Of a DNA stretch of 64,000 nt, positions 17,308 through 25,328 are shown piece after piece (within the stretch, counting starts at the first letter, position 1; each line of letters starts with the position of its first letter). The stretch comes from Piscinibacter sp. HJYY11 (GTDB lineage: Bacteria; Pseudomonadota; Gammaproteobacteria; Burkholderiales; Burkholderiaceae_C). A program made the position numbers and the translations under genes. A model generated the notes under the pieces. It worked only from the letters and a program-made list of their open reading frames with translations. It was not told where the DNA came from and did no database searches. The DNA lies in the NCBI RefSeq assembly GCF_016735515.1, contig NZ_JAERQZ010000001.1, positions 186,001 through 250,000 of the forward strand, given 5' to 3'.

Positions 17308-18294
17308 TCAGGTCGCCGCGGCGACGACACGCTGGTCGATGACACCGAACGGCCCAGGCTGCCCCTCGTCGAAGCATGCCTCCATGCGCACACGGTCGCC
17401 GAAGCGCATGAAGCCGGTGCGGATCTCGCCCTGGTCGATCTTCTCGATGACACGCCGCTCCGCGATGCACGCGGAGCCCGCGGCGCGCGACACGTTCGAC
17501 ACCGTGCCCGAGCCGACGATCGTGCCCGCGCTCAGCTTGCGCGTGCGCGCGGCGTGCGCGACCAGGCGGCCGAAGTCGAAGTTCATCTCGCCACCGTGCG
17601 GCTCGCCGAAACGCTCGCCGTTCCACTGCACGTGCAGGCGCAGGTGCACGCGCCCATCGCGCCACGCACCGCCGAGCTCGTCGGGGGTGATGGCCACCGG
17701 CGCAAACGCGGTGGAGGGCTTGGCCTGCAGGAAGCCGAAGCCCGTCTTCATCTCATGCGGCCCGAGCGCGCGCAGGCTCCAGTCGTTGACCTGCACCAGC
17801 AGGCGCACGCAGCGCAGCGCCGCCGACGGCGTGACGCCCATCGGCACCGGGCCGCAGACGACGCCGAACTCGCCCTCAAAGTCGACGCCATCGGCTTCGC
17901 TCGGCAGTGGCACGTCGTCGTGCGGCCCGAGGAAATCGTCGCTCGCGCCCTGGTACATCACGGGAACGCTGTCGAACTCGGGAATCGGCGGTGCGTTGAA
18001 GGCCTGCTCCATCAGGCGGCCGTGGTTGAGGAAGGCCGAGCCGTCGAGCCACTGCGGGCTGCGGGGCAGCGGGGCGGCGCAGGCGCGTGGGTCGAACGCG
18101 AGGGCGCCCGGGGCACGGCCGCTGTCGAGGGCGGTCGAGACGTCGAGCAGTGCGTCGTGCACCTCGTCCCAGCGTTGCAGCGCATCGAGCAGGCTCGTGG
18201 CGATCGAGGGGACCGCGATGGCGCGTGTGAGGTCGCGTGAGACCACCACGAGCTCGCCGTCCAGCGTTCCGTCTTTCAGGGTTGCGAACTTCAC
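17308..18294 (-). CDS. Fumarylacetoacetate hydrolase family protein
   Basis: A 328-residue protein with the FAH C-terminal fold: DFEGEFGVVCG with the metal-ligand acidic residues, then VNDWSLR, and GSGTVSN near the end. FAH family members cleave C-C bonds of 1,3-diketones or hydrate 2-oxopent-4-enoates in aromatic degradation. The start is a GTG at 18294 (VKFATLKDG), 13 bp after the SDR stop. In this cluster it would act on the ring-opened product. Confidence 0.82.
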   Translation of the reverse strand: MKFATLKDGTLDGELVVVSRDLTRAIAVPSIATSLLDALQRWDEVHDALLDVSTALDSGRAPGALAFDPRACAAPLPRSPQWLDGSAFLNHGRLMEQAFNAPPIPEFDSVPVMYQGASDDFLGPHDDVPLPSEADGVDFEGEFGVVCGPVPMGVTPSAALRCVRLLVQVNDWSLRALGPHEMKTGFGFLQAKPSTAFAPVAITPDELGGAWRDGRVHLRLHVQWNGERFGEPHGGEMNFDFGRLVAHAARTRKLSAGTIVGSGTVSNVSRAAGSACIAERRVIEKIDQGEIRTGFMRFGDRVRMEACFDEGQPGPFGVIDQRVVAAAT

Positions 18295-18307
18295 GTTGAC
18301 GTCGTTC

Positions 18308-19078
18308 CTAGTTGCCGTCGGAGATGGTGGTCCCGCCATCGACCACGAGGTTGTGCCCGGTGATGAAGCCACCGGCGTCGCTGGCGAGCATGACCACCAC
18401 GCCGGCGATCTCGTGGGGCTCGCCCACGCGCCGCAGCGGGGTGGCGGCAAGGCGGCGCTGCATGAAGGCCGCGTTGTCGAGCAGGCCGGCCGCCAGCGGC
18501 GTGCGGATGAGGCCGGGCGAAATTGCGTTCACGCGCACGCCGTCGGGGCCCCACTCCACGGCGAGGTTGCGTGCGAGTTGGGCGAGGGCGGCCTTGGTCA
18601 AGCCGTAGAGGCCGATCGACATGTTCCCGCGCAGGCCCGCGATGCTCGACATCAGCACCACGCTGCCCCGGCCGCGCTCGGCCATGCCGGGCAGGATGCC
18701 GGCGCACAGCCGCTCGGCGCTGCGAAGGTTGATCGAGAAGACACGTTGCCAGTCGTCGTCGGTCACGGCGGACAGCGGCCAGGCCGGTCCCTGGACGCCG
18801 GCATTGCACACCAGCACGTCCACGTCGGCCGCCGTCGTGGCGAGGGCTTCTGTTTCAGTCACATGGGCCAGATCGGCGGCCGCGCCCGACGCCTCGAGCC
18901 CGAGGTCGCGCAACCCACTCGCCGCGCGTTCGCAAGCGTCGGGGTCGCGATCGGACACGATGACATGCGCGCCGTGGAAGGCAAGCGCCTCGGTGATCGC
19001 GAGCCCCAGCCCCTGCGTCGCGCCGGTCACAAGCGCCTTGCGTCCTCGGAGGTCGAAGAGGGTGCTGCTACGAGCCAA
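18308..19078 (-). CDS. Short-chain dehydrogenase/reductase
   Basis: A classical SDR of 256 residues: cofactor loop TGATQGLG at residues 18-25, NAG at 92-94, Ser144/145 and the YGLTK catalytic pair Tyr158/Lys162, ending with a GGTTI tail. A TTG start codon at 19078 is chosen because GGAGG stands 7 bp upstream; it overlaps the cupin gene by 11 bp. It is an oxidoreductase of the minus-strand catabolic run; substrate unknown. Confidence 0.85.
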   Translation of the reverse strand: MARSSTLFDLRGRKALVTGATQGLGLAITEALAFHGAHVIVSDRDPDACERAASGLRDLGLEASGAAADLAHVTETEALATTAADVDVLVCNAGVQGPAWPLSAVTDDDWQRVFSINLRSAERLCAGILPGMAERGRGSVVLMSSIAGLRGNMSIGLYGLTKAALAQLARNLAVEWGPDGVRVNAISPGLIRTPLAAGLLDNAAFMQRRLAATPLRRVGEPHEIAGVVVMLASDAGGFITGHNLVVDGGTTISDGN

Positions 19079-19670
19079 GAGGGCCTCCGCCGTCTCGCCG
19101 GCCCAGGGCGCGAGCGATGCTCGGCTCGTACTGCCCGTCGACCAGGATGAAGAGCATGCGGCAGGGCCTGCCCGACCGGTTGGCCCAGGCGTGGTTGGTG
19201 CCGCGCTGCACGACCACGCTGCCTGACTTGAGCAGGACTTCGCCCCGGTCGAGCACGAGCGTCATCTCGCCGTCGATCACGATGCCGTAGTCGATCGATT
19301 CGGTGCGGTGCATCAGCGGGTGTGGCGAGTCGGCGCGGACCGTCGACGCGTGCTCGTCTCCGATCTGCGCGAAGGCCTCCTTCATCCGCTTGGCACCGTT
19401 CAACTCGAAATCGGCGGTGTCGGGCGGAATGTCGACGAAGCGGATGCGCGTGCCCAGCTTCGGCGGTGGCAGCAGCAGCGGGCCGAGCGTCGGGTCGACG
19501 CCGTTGTCGACGGGCGCGGGCGTGCCCTGGGTGCTCCAGACTTCGTGGAAGACGGTGCCCGGGATGGCCTTGATCTCTGCGACGGTGGGCAGCGGGCCAT
19601 CGCTGATGACGATCGCCTGGCCGTCGGCGTCATGGCCCGTGACGACGCGGTGGATGGGGGGGAAGCTCAT
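19068..19670 (-). CDS. Cupin-domain protein
   Basis: A 200-residue protein. A cupin barrel covers about residues 105-180, with an HRTESIDYGIVIDGEM motif, a second motif in RGTNHAWANRSGRPC, and His and Glu residues suited to bind a metal. Small single-domain cupins like this occur in aromatic-acid clusters as dioxygenase-like or accessory proteins, but the activity is not proven. It overlaps the SDR gene and ends with TAG. Confidence 0.75.
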   Translation of the reverse strand: MSFPPIHRVVTGHDADGQAIVISDGPLPTVAEIKAIPGTVFHEVWSTQGTPAPVDNGVDPTLGPLLLPPPKLGTRIRFVDIPPDTADFELNGAKRMKEAFAQIGDEHASTVRADSPHPLMHRTESIDYGIVIDGEMTLVLDRGEVLLKSGSVVVQRGTNHAWANRSGRPCRMLFILVDGQYEPSIARALGRRDGGGPLGS

Positions 19671-19676
19671 GTCTCG

Positions 19677-20481
19677 TCAGTCCTCGAAGATGGCGACCGC
19701 GCGCGTCCAGCCCGCCGAGGCGCCGCGGATCTTGTGCGGGAAGCAGCTGATGGTGAAACCGTGCGGCGGCAGCGCCTCCAGGTTGTGCAGCTTCTCCAGG
19801 TGGCAGTAGCCGATGTCGCGGCCGGCCTTGTGGCCCTCCCAGATCAGCGCCTTGTTGCCGGTCTCGGCGACGCGCTTCGCGGTGTAGGAGAAGGGCGCGT
19901 CCCAGCTCCAGGCGTCGGTGCCCGTCAGCCGCACCCCGCGCTCCAGCAGGTACATCGTGGCCTCGTAGCCCATGCCGCAGCCGGCTCCGAGGTAGTCGTT
20001 GTGGCCGTAGCGCGAGCCGGCGCGGGTGTTGATCACCACGATCTCCAGCGGCTGCAGCGTATGGCCGATGCGCGCGAGCTCGGCCTCGACATCGGCCGCG
20101 GTGGCCACGTAGCCATCGGGGAAGTGCCGGAAGTCGAGCTTCACGCCCGACTGGAAGCACCACTCCAGCGGCACCTGGTCGATGGTGATTGAGGGGCGGG
20201 CGCCGCCGTTCTTCGCGTCCTGCGTGGAGTGGAAGTGCCAGGGCGCATCGAGGTGCGTGCCGTTGTGCGTGGTGAGCGTCACCCATTCGGCGGCCGCGGC
20301 TTCACCGTCGGGATAGTCCTCCGGCTTCGTGCCGGGGATCATCGCCATGAACTCGGGCAGCGTGTCGGCATGCTTCTGGTAGGTGATCTTCGGCGCCAGC
20401 GGCGGCGGGTCGGACAGGACGTCGTTCTCCAGGTAGATCGAGAGGTCGACGAAGCGGCGTTTGGTTGTCGTCATGGCCATC
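19677..20481 (-). CDS. Cyclase-family (kynurenine formamidase-like) metal hydrolase
   Basis: The signature of the cyclase/KynB family is clear: HNGTHLDAPWHF at residues 72-83, which supplies the metal ligands. Later motifs include INTRAGSRYG and the C-terminal PHKIRGASAGW. Family members hydrolyse formamides or lactone-like bonds, for example in tryptophan or isatin breakdown. The start is ATG 20481, with ATG 20475 possible. It lies between the cupin and the MFS transporter in the same run. Confidence 0.82.
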
Positions 20482-20512
20482 GGGGGAGGGGGTTGGTTCG
20501 GCGATGCGCGTG

Positions 20513-21667
20513 TCACGTCGCGGGCTTTTGCACCGGCAGCGCCACCGAGGGTTTCGGGAGCTGGCTCATGCACGCAACCGCAATGAGGGCGATGGCGACG
20601 GCGGCATAGCCGAGGCTCGCGTACCCCGAGGCCTTGACCAGCGTGCCGCCCAGCACCGGCCCGATGGCCGCACCCACCATCAGCATGGCGGGTGTGGCGG
20701 CCAGCGCGCGCCCCGTGGGCTCTAGCCGGGCCAGCAGGCCGAAGGCAAAGGTGTGGGTGAAGACCATCACCGCCACCAGCAGCGCGCCGGCGGTGGCATA
20801 GGGTGCGAAGGTGGTGGCATTCATGATCGTCATCACGAGCGCGGCCTGCAGCACCGGCCCGGCCAGCAGGACGCTGCGAGCAGGGAGGCGCTTCTCCAGC
20901 AGCGCGGCTAGCGGCGCGGGCAGCAGGTTCACGATCCCGGCCGCGACGAGCACGGCCGTCACCGCCCCCACCGCGAAACCTTGGTCGGCGCCGGCGCGCT
21001 CCAGGAAGCTGAAGCTCATCGCCTGCACCAGCGCCATCGCGCTGACGCCGGCGATGCCGAACCACACCGGGGCGGCGATGCGCTGCCGCCCGGCTTCGGG
21101 CTGGGCGGCCGTGGCGTCAGGCGCCGGAAAGAACGCCGCGCAGACGAGGGTGGCCACCACCATCACGCCGCCGAAGACGAGGAAGAGCGCATGCCCGCCC
21201 GCCGCCGCCACCACCTGCGGCGTGGCCCCGAGAAACACGATGCCGAACACACCGAGCGCGAAGCCCACCTGCGCAAACAGGCGATGCGGTGTATCGCTGC
21301 GCGCGATCGTGCCGTGCGTCACGCTCAATGCCGCGCCGGCGCTGAGGCCCGCCACCGCATGCAGCGCGGCCATGCTGCCGAAGCTCGTGCTCATTGCCAG
21401 GCAGAAGAAGGCGATGGCTGACACTGCATAGCCCGCTGTCGCCACCCAGCGCACCGGCAGCCGGCCCACTCTCGGGGCGACGATCAGACTCGCGACCACC
21501 GCGCCGGCGAGGAACAAGGTCGCCAGCGCCCCGGCCTGCTGCGGGTCGAGCTTGAAGCGCGAGATCAGTGTGCCCACCCACACCGGCAGGGCCACCAGGT
21601 CGACCATGCCGGCGCAGTGCGCCACCATCAAGGCGATGCGGCCCCGCCGAGGGTGATTGCGGTTCAT
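20513..21667 (-). CDS. MFS transporter
   Basis: A 384-residue protein of 12 predicted helices, with a loop after helix 2-3 (VAPRVGRLPVRW) typical of the major facilitator superfamily. It is probably an inner-membrane uptake or efflux carrier for the substrate of the surrounding catabolic genes. The start at ATG 21667 lies 12 bp downstream of the FAD monooxygenase stop. Confidence 0.82.
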   Translation of the reverse strand: MNRNHPRRGRIALMVAHCAGMVDLVALPVWVGTLISRFKLDPQQAGALATLFLAGAVVASLIVAPRVGRLPVRWVATAGYAVSAIAFFCLAMSTSFGSMAALHAVAGLSAGAALSVTHGTIARSDTPHRLFAQVGFALGVFGIVFLGATPQVVAAAGGHALFLVFGGVMVVATLVCAAFFPAPDATAAQPEAGRQRIAAPVWFGIAGVSAMALVQAMSFSFLERAGADQGFAVGAVTAVLVAAGIVNLLPAPLAALLEKRLPARSVLLAGPVLQAALVMTIMNATTFAPYATAGALLVAVMVFTHTFAFGLLARLEPTGRALAATPAMLMVGAAIGPVLGGTLVKASGYASLGYAAVAIALIAVACMSQLPKPSVALPVQKPAT

Positions 21668-21679
21668 GTGCGCCTTTCG

Positions 21680-22807
21680 TCAGATGGGTTGGGCCAGCGC
21701 CATCAGCGACGCGCGCATGATCCCGGCGTGTTCTTCCTTGCTGCCGTTGGCCATCTCGATCTCGCCGAGGCGGAAGGAGTTTTCGACCACCATGCGGCAG
21801 CGCTCCCAGCGGCGCGCCTGGAAGGCACGCAGCGCGGTGTCGAGTGCGTCGGTACTCGCCAGCTCGTCGGCCAGCACGAGTGCGTCTTCGATGCCGATGC
21901 AGGCGCCGCTGGCGAGGTGCGGCGTCGTGGCATGCACCGTGTCGCCGATCAGCACCACGCGGCCGCGATGCCACGGCTGTGGCACGAGCAGGCCTTCGAG
22001 CGGGCGGAAGACGATCTGCGAATCGGCGCCGATCTGGTCGCGGATGCCCTGCAGCAGCGGGTCGGGAAAATCGGCCAGCAGCCCGCGCAGCAGAGTCGGA
22101 AAGTCTTGCGGGTCGACACGCTCGTTGACGGGCCGGTGCTCGGTGACGAAGAGGTACATCTGTGTCGCCGACACGGGGTTCACGCCGGGCTTCACGCGGC
22201 CCATCCACATCGTGGCCGTCTTCACCGCCTGGGGCCGCGGCAGCACGGCGCGCCACACGGCCTGGCCGGTGTAGCGCGGCTTGGGCGCGTCGGGAAAGAT
22301 CGCCTCGCGTGTCTTCGAGTAGAGGCCGTCGGCACCGATCACCAGGTCGTAGCGCTGGCGCTTCCCATCGGTGAAGTCGATTTCCACGCCTTCTTCGTCC
22401 TGCCGGATCTCGGTGAAGGTGGTGCCGAGCCGCACCTGCGTGCCCGAGGCGCGTGTCGCGTTTGCGAGGATGCGTGCGAGCACCGGACGCAGGATGGCGC
22501 CGCCGCCCGGCACGTCGGGGCGTGCCACGCGCGGTGTGGGCAGCAGGCCGATCGGTGTGCCGTCGGGCAGGTGCAGGGCCACGCCGTCGGCCGCGCTGCC
22601 TTCGCGCAGGTAGTCGTCGAGGATGCCGAGCTGGTCAAAGGCGCGCAGCGTAGCCCCGCCGAGGCTGATGCCGGCGCCGTAGTTGCGCCAGTCGGCGTCG
22701 AGCTCGACCAGGTCGACCTCCGCGCCGCGCTTGCGCAGCTCGATCGCGGCGGACATCCCGGAAAAGCCGCCTCCGATGATGAGGATCTTGTGTGCGGCCA
22801 GGGTCAT
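21680..22807 (-). CDS. FAD-dependent aromatic hydroxylase-type monooxygenase
   Basis: A group A flavoprotein monooxygenase of 375 residues. The N-terminal FAD loop is IIGGGFSGMSAA (about residues 10-21), a DG motif is in DLVIGADGLYSKTR, and the second FAD motif is GDTVHATTPHLASG, followed by GIEDA. These enzymes hydroxylate aromatic or enol substrates with NAD(P)H and O2. An AGGAG site precedes the ATG at 22807, which overlaps the Rieske gene by 4 bp. Confidence 0.87.
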   Translation of the reverse strand: MTLAAHKILIIGGGFSGMSAAIELRKRGAEVDLVELDADWRNYGAGISLGGATLRAFDQLGILDDYLREGSAADGVALHLPDGTPIGLLPTPRVARPDVPGGGAILRPVLARILANATRASGTQVRLGTTFTEIRQDEEGVEIDFTDGKRQRYDLVIGADGLYSKTREAIFPDAPKPRYTGQAVWRAVLPRPQAVKTATMWMGRVKPGVNPVSATQMYLFVTEHRPVNERVDPQDFPTLLRGLLADFPDPLLQGIRDQIGADSQIVFRPLEGLLVPQPWHRGRVVLIGDTVHATTPHLASGACIGIEDALVLADELASTDALDTALRAFQARRWERCRMVVENSFRLGEIEMANGSKEEHAGIMRASLMALAQPI

Positions 22808-23160
22808 GGTGAAGTCTCCTCGTGGGATGGGTCTGGGTGGGCGAGGTGGACCTCGCCGCGTGATGTGAGGGCGACGGGCACGCGGGTGAGCGATTGCCCG
22901 AGGCACGGGCCGAGCGTGCAGATGCCGGAGGCGATGTCGAACTGTGCGCCATGCGCCGCACAGACGATGCGGTCGCCCGCCGCGTTGAGGTAGGCGTCCT
23001 TGCGCCACGCCATCGGCGTGCCGTGGTGCGGGCAGGAGTCGACGTACGCATGCAGCGAACCGGCCTGCCGCACCACGAGCAGCGTGTCGCGGCCCTCGCC
23101 GTGCGGGTCGAAGCCGCGCGAGCCGCCGTCGGCCAGTTCATCGATGTGGCACAGGCGCAT
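22804..23160 (-). CDS. Rieske [2Fe-2S] ferredoxin-like protein
   Basis: A small protein of 118 residues with both cluster-binding boxes: CPHHG (Cys43, His45) and CAAHG (Cys67, His70). This fits a soluble Rieske ferredoxin rather than an oxygenase subunit. It probably passes electrons to an oxygenase in the same operon, though no Rieske oxygenase alpha subunit lies in the window. I use the ATG at 23160 (MRLCHIDEL); the longer frame to 23271 overlaps the VOC gene. Confidence 0.85.
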   Translation of the reverse strand: MRLCHIDELADGGSRGFDPHGEGRDTLLVVRQAGSLHAYVDSCPHHGTPMAWRKDAYLNAAGDRIVCAAHGAQFDIASGICTLGPCLGQSLTRVPVALTSRGEVHLAHPDPSHEETSP

Positions 23161-23176
23161 GGTGTGCGGCTCCGTG

Positions 23177-24121
23177 TCAGGCACCGGCGTGCTTGCCGCC
23201 ACCGGCACCGGGGGGCGGGCCGCTCGGTGCCCAGCGCTCGCGGTGCTGGAAGAGGAAGAGCTGCGAGGCATCGGCCCCCATCGGTGCCTCGCGCGGCGAC
23301 CAGGCGTCGTCGTGCAGGTCCATGTCGGCGTCGTACTCGACGTGGCAGCCGAGCGGCGAGTTGAAGTACCAGAACCAGTTGCTGCCGAAGCGGTGGCGGC
23401 CCGGCCCCCAGAAGCTCTGGTAGCCCTTCTCGACGAAGCGCGTGCCGGCGAGCAGCACCTCGGTCGGGCCGCCCATGTGGAAGGTGAAATGCTCGCACCC
23501 CTTCATGAAGGGCGGCGTCTGGATCATGAAGAGCGTGTGGTGGTCCTGCGTGCCGGCCGGGCGCAGGAAGGGGCCCACGCCGGTGAAACGGTCGGTGCAG
23601 ACGAAGCCGAGGCGGCTGTAGAACCCTTCGGCCTTGGCCGCATCGGGCACGAAGTAGACGACGTGCGACAGCGAGCGCGGCCGCACCGAGGCCTCTTCCG
23701 GCAGGCCCAGCGCGTTGAGCGGGCGCTGCGGCGCGGCGCCCGGGGCGTTCACCCGTTCGCCGGGCAGCGACAGCGGCCGGCGCACCGTCACCTGGAAGGC
23801 GAGCGCGAAGCCCATGTCGTCGATGCAGCGCAGCACGCCGTCGCGGCGGGCCACGTCGCGGTCGCGGCGCAGCTCGGCCTCGATGGCATCGAGCGTCGCG
23901 CTGTCGGCCACGCCGTAGACGGTTTCGCGCAGCATGCTGGCGGTGCCCATCGGCGGCGGCAGCGACGGGTCGTCCTTCGCGCGCAGCACGACAGCGGTGC
24001 CATCCAGCGCTTCGTAGCGGTCGTGGCCGGCGTCCGTCAGTCCGTAGTCGATCAGGTACTGGCGGCAGGCGGCGAGGTCGTCGACGCCAAAGACGAGGGC
24101 GTCGGGTCCGATGATGTTCAT
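23177..24121 (-). CDS. VOC-family extradiol dioxygenase-like protein
   Basis: Two vicinal-oxygen-chelate modules make up 314 residues. The second has the His-His-Glu metal set expected of type I extradiol dioxygenases: His153 in LSHVVYF, His211 in EHFTFH and Glu262 in HVEYD. Ring cleavage of a catechol-like intermediate made by the FAD hydroxylase is the natural guess, but the family also contains lyases and isomerases. It lies 16 bp before the Rieske gene and 22 bp after the hydrolase gene. Confidence 0.78.
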   Translation of the reverse strand: MNIIGPDALVFGVDDLAACRQYLIDYGLTDAGHDRYEALDGTAVVLRAKDDPSLPPPMGTASMLRETVYGVADSATLDAIEAELRRDRDVARRDGVLRCIDDMGFALAFQVTVRRPLSLPGERVNAPGAAPQRPLNALGLPEEASVRPRSLSHVVYFVPDAAKAEGFYSRLGFVCTDRFTGVGPFLRPAGTQDHHTLFMIQTPPFMKGCEHFTFHMGGPTEVLLAGTRFVEKGYQSFWGPGRHRFGSNWFWYFNSPLGCHVEYDADMDLHDDAWSPREAPMGADASQLFLFQHRERWAPSGPPPGAGGGKHAGA

Positions 24122-24143
24122 GCGGGTGTGCTCCAGGGAAGAA

Positions 24144-25316
24144 TCAGTTCGAGGCCGAGAGGCGGCCGCCCAGCGTCTCGGCCACCCAGTCGGCGATGTA
24201 GTGGCCGGCGTTGATGCTGTTGTCGAAGCTCGCGTGCTGCACGCCGCCTTCGCGGTCGCTGAAGATCTTGAGTTCGCGCTTGGGGCTGTTGACGAGCTGG
24301 TCGTAGGTGCGGTGCGCCCACTTGAGCGGGATCTGCGAATCCTTTTCGCCGTGCGTCACGAGGAAAGGCACGCGGATCTTCTCGACCACGCCGTCGAGAT
24401 GCACGTCTTCGGCGATGCGCATGAAGTCGTCGATGTCCTTCGCGCCCCAGACCCAGCACACGTGGGCCCAGTAGTGCGGCACGGGGAAGTCGCCTTCCTT
24501 CTCGAGTCGGCGCTTCTGCACGTCGCGCCAGTCGTGGTTGGCGCCCCAGGCCACGCCGCAGGCGAAACGCGGCTCCATCGCCACGGCGCGCGGGCAGTAG
24601 TAGCCGCCGAGCGACACGCCCTCGCAGCCGATGCGTTTCGGGTCCACGTCGTCGCGCGTTTCCAGCCAGTCGACCACGCGCGAGGCCCAGTGCTCGGTGT
24701 CGTAACGGGCGGTGAGGCCCTGCAGGCGCAGCGCCTCGCCGGTGCCGGGCTGGTCGACCACGAGCGACGACACGCCGCGTTTGGCCATCCACGACGGCAG
24801 GCCGACCAGGTGCTTCATCTCCTTGGTGGAATCGAGACCGTTGAGCTGCACCAGCACCGGTGCGCGCTCACCGGGCTTCAGCCCTTGCGCCGGCACGTAC
24901 AGCGCCGACAGGTGCTTGCCTTCGTAGGGGATCTCGACGCGCTGCACCGTGTCGCCCATCAGGCGCGAGCCTTCGAGGAAGAGCGCCAGCTCTCGGCGGT
25001 AGAGGTCCATGCGGCCCGGCGCGTCGTGCGCCTGCAAGCGCTCGGCGGTGATCAGGTAGCTCGCGGCGCGGCGGTATTTCTCGCCGGCCGAGAGCAGTCG
25101 GCCACGGGCGGCGTCTTCTTCGGCCAGGCCGCACAGCTTGTCGGCCATGCGCACCCAGGTCTCGCGGAAGGCCTTGGTGCCGGCGGCGTCGGGCGCCTTC
25201 GCGGCCTCGTGCAGCGGGCCGCACATCTCTTCGATCTCGCCGATGCGGGCGCCCATCTCGATCGCGAGGTTGACCGAGAGGTTCCAGACGTAGTTGGTGG
25301 GGAAGTACTTGAACAT
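24144..25316 (-). CDS. Alpha/beta hydrolase, FrsA / dihydroxypseudooxynicotine hydrolase-like
   Basis: A 390-residue hydrolase with a helical N-terminal part of about 120 residues and then an alpha/beta fold. The nucleophile is Ser235 in GVSLGGYY; the likely acid is Asp326 in HGEKDSQIP and the histidine is His361. This layout matches 2,6-dihydroxypseudooxynicotine hydrolase and related C-C bond hydrolases. Beside a VOC dioxygenase and FAH it would process a ring-fission product or a side chain. Confidence 0.78.
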   Translation of the reverse strand: MFKYFPTNYVWNLSVNLAIEMGARIGEIEEMCGPLHEAAKAPDAAGTKAFRETWVRMADKLCGLAEEDAARGRLLSAGEKYRRAASYLITAERLQAHDAPGRMDLYRRELALFLEGSRLMGDTVQRVEIPYEGKHLSALYVPAQGLKPGERAPVLVQLNGLDSTKEMKHLVGLPSWMAKRGVSSLVVDQPGTGEALRLQGLTARYDTEHWASRVVDWLETRDDVDPKRIGCEGVSLGGYYCPRAVAMEPRFACGVAWGANHDWRDVQKRRLEKEGDFPVPHYWAHVCWVWGAKDIDDFMRIAEDVHLDGVVEKIRVPFLVTHGEKDSQIPLKWAHRTYDQLVNSPKRELKIFSDREGGVQHASFDNSINAGHYIADWVAETLGGRLSASN

Positions 25317-25328
25317 GATGAAGTTCGG